From assembly GCA_045580485.1 (NCBI GenBank), contig JAZNNW010000125.1, forward strand, positions 1-5,538: a stretch of 5,538 nucleotides of DNA, written 5' to 3'. Shown one piece after another: positions 1-5,401 of this stretch. The position numbers were made by a program, and so were the translations under genes. This stretch comes from Avoscillospira sp045580485 (GTDB lineage Bacteria > Bacillota > Clostridia > Oscillospirales > Oscillospiraceae). Numbering within the stretch: position 1 is the first letter of the stretch; every line of letters begins with the position of its first letter. The notes beneath the pieces were generated by a model. That model did not search any database. It was not told the DNA's origin and worked only from the letters and a program-made list of their open reading frames with translations.

Positions 1-298
1 AAATTAACCGCTCTAACCGCTCTTTTTTGAGTGTGAGAAGTTGTTTTTGCTCGTTCAGTGCCTTGCTTTTGTCATAATTCGGGGATGACAAAATCTCTTC
101 AATGCGCTTTAAGGAAAAGTCAAGTTCACGGTAAAAGAGAACCTCTTGCATACGAAGAAAAGATTTTTCGTCGTAAAAGCGATAGCCTGTAGTTTTGTCA
201 ACAAAAGCTGGCATCAACAATCCTATTTCATCGTAATAATGCAGGGTGCGTACACTTACACCCGTAAAATCGGCAAATTCTTTAATCTGCATTTTCAA
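1..298 (-). CDS. MerR-family transcriptional regulator (Mta/TipAL type), N-terminal part, cut by window edge
   Basis: The minus strand encodes 99 residues that open as MKMQIKEFADFTGVSVRTLH and continue off the left edge. This is a MerR winged helix-turn-helix domain: the HTH lies at about residues 3-21, the family signature TLHYYDEIGLL at 18-28, the wing motif GYRFYDEK at 38-45, and YRELDFSLKRIEEIL at 56-70. A charged Leu-rich stretch from about residue 81 looks like the start of the dimerising coiled coil. The ELDFSL and NYDKxxAL wording resembles the Mta/TipAL branch, whose members often carry a C-terminal ligand-binding (TipAS) domain, but that part is outside the window, so the inducer is unknown. 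I chose the TTG start at 298 because GAGGTG sits 6 nt upstream; the ATG two codons later is 12 nt from it. About 38% GC by hand count, lower than the neighbouring genes, which may indicate separate ancestry. Likely autoregulated through the promoter at 318-348. Confidence 0.9.
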   Translation of the reverse strand, partial: MKMQIKEFADFTGVSVRTLHYYDEIGLLMPAFVDKTTGYRFYDEKSFLRMQEVLFYRELDFSLKRIEEILSSPNYDKSKALNEQKQLLTLKKERLERLI

Positions 299-304
299 TT
301 TTAT

Positions 305-310
305 CACCTC
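305..310 (-). promoter_or_regulatory. Ribosome binding site of the MerR gene
   Basis: GAGGTG on the minus strand, 6 nt before the TTG at 298-296 and 12 nt before the ATG at 292-290. The spacing favours the TTG as start. The predicted transcription start (about 311) leaves only a very short leader, so this site lies at the 5' end of the mRNA. Confidence 0.7.
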
Positions 311-317
311 ACACAAG

Positions 318-348
318 AGCATACACTATGACGGAGCGTAAGAGTCAA
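318..348 (-). promoter_or_regulatory. MerR-type promoter with 19-bp spacer and internal operator dyad
   Basis: On the minus strand a -35 box TTGACT (348-343) is separated by exactly 19 bp from a -10 box TATGCT (323-318). Ordinary sigma-A promoters have 16-18 bp; 19-20 bp is the hallmark of promoters that MerR proteins activate by untwisting the DNA. The spacer contains an imperfect inverted repeat at 325-345: arms ACTCTTACG and CGTCATAGT around CTC, pairing at 7 of 9 positions with a perfect ACG/CGT core, as seen at Mta/TipAL-like operators. It lies directly upstream of the MerR gene, so autoregulation is the natural reading. Sequence seen directly; regulation inferred from the family. Confidence 0.75.
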
Positions 349-380
349 TAGGTTTTTCAGAAATGTTGCTTTATGCCAGA

Positions 381-416
381 AAAAACCTCGCAGCAGAGTG
401 TTGCTGCGAGGTTTTT
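381..416 (-). terminator. Intrinsic terminator, probably of guaA
   Basis: A perfect 15-bp inverted repeat (381-395 and 402-416) with a 6-nt loop. The GC-rich core CCTCGCAGCA/TGCTGCGAGG is flanked by A5 and T5, so the hairpin has a U tract on either strand. On the minus strand it lies about 150 nt past the guaA stop and just before the MerR promoter, so it would end guaA transcription and insulate the MerR gene. The plus strand has no gene leading into it. Confidence 0.8.
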
Positions 417-568
417 GGAAATCATGTTTCCATGACATATACAACATCCAAACTGCGGCCCCTCTTGCGGTGCCCGAAAAAATCATCAGGCTTACGCAAT
501 CTTCGATTTTTTCGACCGCAGCGCAATAAACCGCCTTGCTTGCTCTGCCACCGGCAGCGCAAGTCGGT
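417..568. other. Gene-free stretch between guaA stop and its terminator
   Basis: About 150 nt with no credible coding region. Open frames here are only extensions of frames that run antisense or out of frame through guaA. Seen here: a 9-nt direct repeat GCAGCGCAA at 518-526 and 554-562, a weak CATG-N4-CATG dyad near 424-435, and the hairpin at 525-573. Most likely it is the 3' untranslated region of guaA; a small RNA derived from it is possible but unproven. Confidence 0.5.
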
Positions 569-573
569 TTATT
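525..573 (-). other. Long imperfect hairpin overlapping the guaA stop codon
   Basis: On the minus strand AATAAACCG (573-565) pairs with CGGTTTATT (533-525), and inside it CTTGC/GCAAG and CTGCC/GGCAG pair around a GGT loop. The outer and inner stems are separated by a small asymmetric internal loop, and the two inner stems by one G/A mismatch. The TAA stop (571-569) lies within the outer left arm. No U tract follows, so it is not a classic intrinsic terminator. A 3'-end stabiliser, a pause site or a decayed terminator are possible roles. Confidence 0.5.
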
Positions 574-1570
574 CCCACTCGATCGTGCCGATGGGCTTCG
601 GCGTGAGATCGTACAGGACACGATTGATGCCTTCCACCTCATGAGTGATGCGGTCGGTGATTTTATGCAGCAGCGCATAAGGAATCTCCTCGATGGTGGC
701 GGTCATGGCATCGACAGTATTGACGGCGCGGATGATAGCAGGCCAGCCTTCGTAGCGCATCTCATTGCGGACACCGACAGACTTGAAGTCGGGCACAGAG
801 ATGAAATACTGCCAGACCTTACCTGCCAGACCAGCCTTATCAAACTCCTCACGGAGAATGGCATCGGCTTCACGGAGGGCATGGAGGCGGTCACGGGTGA
901 TGGCACCCAGGCAGCGGACGCCCAGACCGGGACCGGGGAAGGGCTGACGGTAGACCATACCATGAGGTAGACCCAGAGCTTCACCCACCACACGGACTTC
1001 GTCCTTGAACAGCAGCTTCACAGGCTCCACCAGTTCCATCTTCATATCCTCGGGCAGGCCGCCGACATTATGATGGGACTTGACAGGCTTGCCGCTTTCG
1101 GCAGCCTTGATGGACTCCAGAATATCGGGATAGATGGTACCCTGTGCCAGATAATCGATACCGTCCAGCTTGGAGGCTTCTTCATCGAACACCTTGATAA
1201 ACTCGCCGCCGATGATCTTACGCTTCTGCTCGGGATCGGCAACGCCTGCCAGCAGATCGAGGAAACGGTCGGTGGCATCCACATAGATCAGATTGGCATC
1301 CAGCTCTTTGCCGAAGACCTCAATGACCTGCTCGCTTTCGCCCTTACGCATAAGGCCGTGGTTCACATGCACGCAGACCAGCTGCTTACCGATGGCTTTG
1401 ATCAGAAGAGCCGCAACAACAGAAGAGTCAACACCGCCGGACAGAGCCAGCAGGACCTTCTTATCACCCACCTGCGCACGGACGGCAGCTACCTGCTCAT
1501 CGATAAAAGCATTTGCCTGCTCCAGCGTAGTGATGCGCTCCATAGTTTCGGGACGCTTATTTCCGGACAT
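569..1570 (-). CDS. guaA: GMP synthase, ATP-pyrophosphatase part only (no glutamine amidotransferase domain)
   Basis: 333 residues forming the ATP-pyrophosphatase and dimerisation domains of GMP synthase, the cytoplasmic enzyme that adenylates XMP and aminates it to GMP in purine synthesis. Visible motifs: the PP-loop SGGVDSS at 44-50, GLMRKGE at 72-78, YLAQGTIYPD at 140-149, KSHHNVGGLP at 164-173, RQPFPGPGL at 208-216, and the C-terminal PKPIGTIEWE ending. The usual bacterial GuaA is about 510-525 residues with an N-terminal class I glutamine amidotransferase of about 190; that domain is missing. The protein begins where the linker would be (AFIDEQVAAVRAQVGDKKVL). The ATG start is supported by GGGAGG 8 nt upstream (1579-1584), and upstream DNA is non-coding then transporter, so this is not a local frameshift. 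It resembles the separate B subunit of archaeal two-part enzymes. The ammonia source must be encoded elsewhere or be free ammonia. No purine riboswitch is evident in the short leader. Confidence 0.92.
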   Translation of the reverse strand: MSGNKRPETMERITTLEQANAFIDEQVAAVRAQVGDKKVLLALSGGVDSSVVAALLIKAIGKQLVCVHVNHGLMRKGESEQVIEVFGKELDANLIYVDATDRFLDLLAGVADPEQKRKIIGGEFIKVFDEEASKLDGIDYLAQGTIYPDILESIKAAESGKPVKSHHNVGGLPEDMKMELVEPVKLLFKDEVRVVGEALGLPHGMVYRQPFPGPGLGVRCLGAITRDRLHALREADAILREEFDKAGLAGKVWQYFISVPDFKSVGVRNEMRYEGWPAIIRAVNTVDAMTATIEEIPYALLHKITDRITHEVEGINRVLYDLTPKPIGTIEWE

Positions 1571-1592
1571 GATTCATACCTCCCAAAGTAGG

Positions 1593-1608
1593 CTGCGGAA
1601 TTCCGCAG
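1593..1608. promoter_or_regulatory. Perfect 16-bp palindrome in the guaA leader
   Basis: CTGCGGAATTCCGCAG is perfectly self-complementary. It lies 8 nt upstream of the guaA Shine-Dalgarno sequence and downstream of the candidate promoter at 1632-1660. As DNA it has the form of an operator for a dimeric regulator; as RNA it could form a 6-bp stem with an AATT loop. No U tract follows on either strand, so a terminator role is unlikely. The palindrome is certain; its function is inferred. Confidence 0.5.
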
Positions 1609-1631
1609 AAAATATACAACAACATGGAAAA

Positions 1632-1660
1632 AGAATATCACAAATGCTTTTTCATTGCAA
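1632..1660 (-). promoter_or_regulatory. Candidate guaA promoter
   Basis: On the minus strand TTGCAA (1660-1655) and TATTCT (1637-1632) are spaced by 17 bp. Each box matches consensus at 4 of 6 positions. The -35 box overlaps the last codons of the transporter gene, so guaA may be transcribed from here, by read-through from the transporter, or both. A TATATT further downstream lacks a well-spaced -35. Confidence 0.45.
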
Positions 1661-2839
1661 GATTTTTTTACGCTTATCGACATGAAGCAAATACAGGATC
1701 ACAGCCAGAATAACAGACGGAAATACAACCGCAGTCAGCAGGCCTGCTTTCAACTGTTCTCCGAAGATCCCGGACACAAATCCCACCAGTGTGGGGCCTA
1801 TGCTGCAGCCGGCATCGCCGCCCAGCGCAAGAAATGCAAACATGACCGTTCCGCCTCGGGGACACCGTTTGGCAGCGATACTCAGTGTGCCGGGCCACAG
1901 AACGCCCACAGAGAATCCGCACAGGCCGCAGCCCAACAGGTTGATCACCGGATATGGCGGCAGAGAGATCAGGCAGCAACTGATGATACACAGGCCTGCA
2001 CTAAAGACCATGCAGGTCTCAATGGGCACTTTATGGGCGATCTTTCCATGGACCATTCTGGCAACACCCATCAAAACCGCAAACAGGCAAGGACCTGCCA
2101 AATCGCCTACTGTCTTGCTGACCTGCAATCCCCGCTCCGCAAAAGCAGATGCCCACTGCGCCACTGCCTGCTCTGCAGCACCTGCACAGATAATGGCAAA
2201 AATCAGCAGCCAGAAGATCCGCTGGCTCAGCAGTTCTCTGGCAGACATAGCCTTTCCTTCCGCCACAATCTTTGCCATAGGCACGCGGAGAAACAACAAA
2301 CCATTGGCCAACGGCACCAATGCCCAGAGGCAACTGATCCATCGCCAGTTTTCGATTCCGAAGAGGTGGAACAAAATCGTAGACCCCAGAATGGTAATCA
2401 CGCAACCCCAGCTATAAAAGGAGTGCAGCTGCGACATGGCTGCCTCCTTATTGGGTGTGGGGCATGCCTCCGCTAAAGGGCTGTTGAGAACTTCGATCAG
2501 TCCGCTGCCGATGGCATAGACGATCGTTGCTGTCAGCAATCCGGACATGGGCGTGGGAAACAGCTCCGGAAAGAACGCCAATCCCACCAGTCCCACAGTG
2601 GCACAGCCATGGGCCAGCACAATACAAAACCGATATCCCAATCGGTCTGCATAACGGGATGCCAGAAAGTCCACCGTCAGCTGGGTTAGGAAATTCAAGG
2701 TGACCATCAATGTGATCTGCTGCAGACGCAGTCCGTATGTGCCCTGAAAGGTCAAAAACAGCAGCGGTGCAAAATTTACGGTAATTGCCTGAACGATACA
2801 AGCAATCTGACAGGCAAGAAATGTCTTTTTGTAATTCAA
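1652..2839 (-). CDS. Major facilitator superfamily transporter
   Basis: 395 residues, the usual size of a 12-helix MFS carrier in the cytoplasmic membrane. Hydrophobic segments recur along the whole length in two halves, split by a polar central loop at about 186-207 (MAKIVAEGKAMSARELLSQR). A motif-A-like loop, SRYADRLGYR at 61-70, follows the second helix. An Asn/Glu-containing helix, GLIEVLNSPLAEA at 113-125, and the cluster FLALGGDAGCSIGPT at 336-350 are typical of sugar or small-molecule members, but the substrate cannot be read from sequence. The tail HVDKRKKILQ is basic and cytosolic. The start is TTG at 2839: GGGGAG lies 8 nt upstream (2848-2853), homology begins there (NYKKTFLACQ), and a well-placed promoter lies just upstream. 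The frame stays open far upstream, but that part is antisense to degV. It is divergent from degV and tandem with guaA, with 81 nt between stop and guaA start and no clear terminator. Confidence 0.85.
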   Translation of the reverse strand: MNYKKTFLACQIACIVQAITVNFAPLLFLTFQGTYGLRLQQITLMVTLNFLTQLTVDFLASRYADRLGYRFCIVLAHGCATVGLVGLAFFPELFPTPMSGLLTATIVYAIGSGLIEVLNSPLAEACPTPNKEAAMSQLHSFYSWGCVITILGSTILFHLFGIENWRWISCLWALVPLANGLLFLRVPMAKIVAEGKAMSARELLSQRIFWLLIFAIICAGAAEQAVAQWASAFAERGLQVSKTVGDLAGPCLFAVLMGVARMVHGKIAHKVPIETCMVFSAGLCIISCCLISLPPYPVINLLGCGLCGFSVGVLWPGTLSIAAKRCPRGGTVMFAFLALGGDAGCSIGPTLVGFVSGIFGEQLKAGLLTAVVFPSVILAVILYLLHVDKRKKILQ

Positions 2840-2869
2840 AGCAGAATCTCCCCTTTTCTCTTTCCATAT

Positions 2870-2898
2870 AGAATAGCGCAGCAAAATCAAAAGGTCAA
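2870..2898 (-). promoter_or_regulatory. Promoter of the MFS transporter gene
   Basis: On the minus strand TTGACC (2898-2893) and TATTCT (2875-2870) are spaced by 17 bp. The predicted start gives a leader of about 25 nt that contains the GGGGAG site. Its -35 lies 21 bp from the -35 of the divergent degV promoter. Confidence 0.65.
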
Positions 2899-2919
2899 CG
2901 GCTTCCTGTGCCAAAAAAC

Positions 2920-2949
2920 TTGACGGCGTTTCCCCTTTTCGTGTACAAT
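2920..2949 (+). promoter_or_regulatory. Promoter of the degV-family gene
   Basis: TTGACG (2920-2925) and TACAAT (2944-2949) are spaced by 18 bp; each matches the sigma-A consensus at 5 of 6 positions. The leader would be about 28 nt and contains AGGAG (2972-2976), 7 nt before the ATG at 2984. Confidence 0.7.
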
Positions 2950-2983
2950 ACTCCCAGTATAAACCCCCGATAGGAGCAAATCT

Positions 2984-3820
2984 ATGAAATACAAAATCGT
3001 TGCGGACTCCTCGTCCAATGTTTACAATCTCCCCAATGTGGCATACACTTCCGTTCCTCTGAAAATTCTTTCTTCTCAGGACGAATATGTGGACAATGCC
3101 CATCTGGATGTGGGTAATATGGTAGCCCATCTGAAGGCGGAAAAAACTGCCGCCTCCACCTCCTGCCCCAATATGTTTGACTGGAGCGAGGCCTTTGAAG
3201 ATGCGGAGAATATCTTTGTTTTGACCTTGACCAGCCAGCTTTCCGGCTCTTACAATGCCGCTTTGCAGGCTGCCGGCGATTTTAAGCGCACCCATCCGGA
3301 GCGCCGGATCTGGGTATTGGACACCCTCTCCACCGGTCCCGAGATGCAGCTGCTCATTGAGAAATTGCAGGAGCAGATTCAAGCAGAAAAGACCTTTGAA
3401 GAGATCCGTGCAGCAGTCCGGGAATACAGTAAGCACACCCATCTTCTGTTCAATCTGCAATCCATGGATAATCTTGCCAAAAACGGTCGGTGCAGCATGG
3501 CCCTTGCCAAGGTGGCAGGGGTCCTTGGCATCCGTGTGGTGGGCAGAGCCAGCGATCATGGCACTTTGGAGCCTTTGGCAAAGCCCAGAGGAGAGCAAAA
3601 GTCTCTGGAGGTCATGCTCAGTGAGATAGCAAAAGGCGGCTTCAAGGGCGGCAAGGTCCGCATCGCCCATTGCTTCAACCTGAAGGCAGCAGAGCAGCTG
3701 CAGCAGATGATTTTGGACTGCTTTCCCGGCAGCGACATTGAGATTCTCTCCTGCGGCGGTCTGTGCAGCTACTATGCAGATCTGGGCGGTCTGTTGGTGG
3801 GCTACGAGGACGGCCTGTAA
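2984..3820 (+). CDS. DegV-family protein (FakB-like fatty-acid-binding)
   Basis: 278 residues, normal DegV/FakB length. In the family, FakB proteins hold a fatty acid and present it to the kinase FakA, making acyl-phosphate for phospholipid synthesis; they are cytosolic. Motifs in order: KIVADSSSN at 4-12, TSCPN at 59-63 (the TSxPS ligand loop), TSQLSGSYNAA at 83-93, DTLSTGPE at 113-120, and NLAKNGR at 163-169 with the conserved Arg. The C-terminal motif reads GGLCSYYADLGGLLVGYE at 258-275 where characterised FakBs have an HTGPG-type sequence with a conserved His, so this is a divergent subgroup and lipid binding is an inference. The ATG has AGGAG 7 nt upstream. No fakA-like gene is in the window. 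It is divergent from the MFS gene and followed by its own terminator, so it is probably monocistronic. Confidence 0.88.
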   Translation: MKYKIVADSSSNVYNLPNVAYTSVPLKILSSQDEYVDNAHLDVGNMVAHLKAEKTAASTSCPNMFDWSEAFEDAENIFVLTLTSQLSGSYNAALQAAGDFKRTHPERRIWVLDTLSTGPEMQLLIEKLQEQIQAEKTFEEIRAAVREYSKHTHLLFNLQSMDNLAKNGRCSMALAKVAGVLGIRVVGRASDHGTLEPLAKPRGEQKSLEVMLSEIAKGGFKGGKVRIAHCFNLKAAEQLQQMILDCFPGSDIEILSCGGLCSYYADLGGLLVGYEDGL

Positions 3821-3834
3821 AAAGCAGAAAAACA

Positions 3835-3863
3835 TTGCAAAAAACATTCTTTTCCTGTATGAT
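3835..3863 (+). promoter_or_regulatory. Promoter of glnA, lying inside the degV terminator
   Basis: TTGCAA (3835-3840) and TATGAT (3858-3863) are spaced by exactly 17 bp; the -10 box matches consensus at 5 of 6 positions. The predicted start near 3870 gives a leader of about 48 nt with GGAGG at 3906-3910. The -10 overlaps a small inverted repeat TGTA-N4-TACA (3856-3867, read TGTATGATTACA), which could be a regulator site. It does not match the GlnR/TnrA pattern, TGTNA-N7-TNACA. Confidence 0.6.
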
Positions 3864-3884
3864 TACAAGAAGAGGATGTTTTTT
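3840..3884 (+). terminator. Intrinsic terminator of the degV-family gene
   Basis: Arms 3840-3854 and 3869-3883 pair over 15 positions, two of them G-U wobbles. A further 4-bp stem TGTA/TACA caps the hairpin with a TGAT loop. A run of T6 (3879-3884) ends the right arm. The stem is AT-rich, so termination may be only partial, with some read-through into glnA. It begins about 20 nt after the degV stop. Confidence 0.6.
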
Positions 3885-3917
3885 CCTTAAATTCCAAAAT
3901 ATTACGGAGGCAATTCT

Positions 3918-5342
3918 ATGGTACACAATGCACAGGAACTGATGGCCCTCATCAAAGAGCAGGACATCAAAATGGTAGATTTCAAGATCGTGGACATCAA
4001 TGGTCAATACCGGCATGTGACCATTCCTGCCTCTCAGTTTAACGAAAACACGCTCAAGAACGGCATTGGCTTTGACGCATCCAACTACGGCTACGCCGTG
4101 GTGGAAAAGAGTGACATGGTCTTTATTCCCGATGTGACCACCGCCGTGGTGGACCCCTTCTGCGAGATCCCCACTCTGTCTGTCACCGGCAATGCCATGG
4201 TCATCGGCTATCCCGAAAACACCCCTCTGGCACAGTATCCCCGGAACATTGTTCTGGCTGCCGAGCAGTATATGAAGGATAGCGGCATTGCTGACACCAT
4301 GCTGATCCTGCCCGAATTTGAGTTCTATCTCTTCGATCAGGTGGGCTGGCAGGTCAGCCCCGAGCGGATCTCCATGGATCTGGATCTGGAGCAGGGCCAC
4401 TGGAACACCGATTGCCAGGGTCAGGGCGTCATCGTACCCAAGCAGAAGGGCTACCACATTGCCAAGCCTCTGGACCGTACCTATGAGTGCCGCAGCGAAA
4501 TGTGCCTGGAAATGGAAAAGGCCGGCATCGCCATCAAGTACCATCATCCCGAAGTAGGTGCAGCCGGTCAGTTTGAGATCGAGCCCATGCTGGGTCAGAT
4601 GTCCAAGATGGCTGACGCCACCATGATGATCAAGTATATCATCCACAACACCGCTCTGAAGTACGGCAAGACTGCCACCTTTATGCCCAAGCCCGTCTAC
4701 GGCGAAGCCGGCAGCGGTATGCATGTCCATGTGCTGCTGATGAAAGACGGCGAGCCTGTTTTCTCCGATGATAACGGCTATTCCCACCTGAGCAAGGAAG
4801 CCCACTGGTTCATGGGCGGTCTGCTGAAGCATATCGCTTCCCTGTGCGCTCTGACCAATCCCAGCACCAACTCCTTCAAGCGTCTGGTGCCCGGTTTTGA
4901 GGCTCCCGTAACCGTCGGTTACGCAACTTCCAACCGCTCCGCTGTTATCCGTATCCCTGCTTACGCCAAGACGCCCAACCTCCGCCGCTTCGAGCTGCGG
5001 AACCCCGATGCCACCTGCAACCCCTATCTGTGCTACGCCGCCATCCTCATGGCCGGTCTGGACGGCATCAAGAATCAGATCGATCCTCATGAAAACGGCT
5101 GGGGCCCCTACGATATGAATCTGTATCATCTGTCCGATGAGGAGAAGGCCAAGCTGACCCACCTCCCCACCTCTCTGGACGCAGCTTTGGATGCACTGGA
5201 GGCCGATCACGATTATCTGACTGCCGGCGGTGTGTTCCCCGAGGCTCTGCTGAAGAACTTTATTGCAGGCAAGCGTGCAGAGTGTTCTGAAATGGCAAAG
5301 ATCCCCCATCCCGCCGAATTTGACCGCTATTATAATCTGTAA
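3918..5342 (+). CDS. glnA: Glutamine synthetase, type I (long, GSI-beta-like form)
   Basis: 474 residues, complete. It catalyses ATP-dependent amidation of glutamate with ammonia and acts in the cytosol as a dodecamer in this family. The small N-terminal beta-grasp domain covers about 1-100, the catalytic domain the rest. Active-site landmarks are intact: PEFEF with E133 and E135, E212 and E220 in HHPEVGAAGQFEIE, H269 in GSGMHVHV, NSFKRLVPGFEAP with the flap Glu at 328, SNRSAVIRIP at 338-347, and FELRNPD with E359. The length and the segment at about 147-180 (SPERISMDLD...KQKGYH) match the GSI-beta insertion rather than the shorter alpha form. NLYHLSDEE at 401-409 aligns with the adenylylation loop of enteric enzymes, with Tyr403 at the modified position; whether this host modifies it is unknown. 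GGAGG lies 7 nt before the ATG. It has its own promoter and strong terminator, so it is likely monocistronic. Confidence 0.95.
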   Translation: MVHNAQELMALIKEQDIKMVDFKIVDINGQYRHVTIPASQFNENTLKNGIGFDASNYGYAVVEKSDMVFIPDVTTAVVDPFCEIPTLSVTGNAMVIGYPENTPLAQYPRNIVLAAEQYMKDSGIADTMLILPEFEFYLFDQVGWQVSPERISMDLDLEQGHWNTDCQGQGVIVPKQKGYHIAKPLDRTYECRSEMCLEMEKAGIAIKYHHPEVGAAGQFEIEPMLGQMSKMADATMMIKYIIHNTALKYGKTATFMPKPVYGEAGSGMHVHVLLMKDGEPVFSDDNGYSHLSKEAHWFMGGLLKHIASLCALTNPSTNSFKRLVPGFEAPVTVGYATSNRSAVIRIPAYAKTPNLRRFELRNPDATCNPYLCYAAILMAGLDGIKNQIDPHENGWGPYDMNLYHLSDEEKAKLTHLPTSLDAALDALEADHDYLTAGGVFPEALLKNFIAGKRAECSEMAKIPHPAEFDRYYNL

Positions 5343-5347
5343 GATAC

Positions 5348-5382
5348 AAAAAAGACGCCGGCTCAGCCGGCGTCTTTTTTTT
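5348..5382 (+). terminator. Strong intrinsic terminator of glnA
   Basis: A 9-bp GC-rich stem GACGCCGGC/GCCGGCGTC (5354-5362, 5366-5374) with a TCA loop is flanked by A6 and T8. It starts 6 nt after the glnA stop. The A-tract/T-tract symmetry lets it work on both strands, so it could also serve a convergent gene from the right. Confidence 0.92.
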
Positions 5383-5401
5383 GTTTCTTTTCTTTGGTCA
5401 C

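Noticed and set aside
146..331. Plus-strand 61-codon frame opposite the MerR gene
   Set aside because: Antisense to a clear MerR domain, with no ribosome site or similarity.
304..678. Minus-strand 124-codon frame spanning the guaA 3' end, the terminator and the MerR promoter
   Set aside because: It overlaps guaA out of frame, crosses a strong terminator hairpin and resembles no family.
536..1591. Plus-strand open frames opposite guaA (536-970 and 1070-1591)
   Set aside because: guaA matches its family end to end on the minus strand; these frames are antisense shadows without ribosome sites.
1571..1651. Guanine or PRPP/ppGpp-type riboswitch upstream of guaA
   Set aside because: The leader is too short and lacks the conserved three-way-junction sequences; only a simple palindrome is present.
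2840..3847. A long open minus-strand frame upstream of the transporter start, making a 731-codon reading
   Set aside because: The upstream part is antisense to degV, has no transporter similarity and a composition unlike a membrane protein. The TTG at 2839 with GGGGAG and a promoter explains the real start.
3850..3870. GlnR/TnrA operator upstream of glnA
   Set aside because: The dyad TGTA-N4-TACA has the wrong spacing for TGTNA-N7-TNACA, and no other match was seen in the 97-nt gap.
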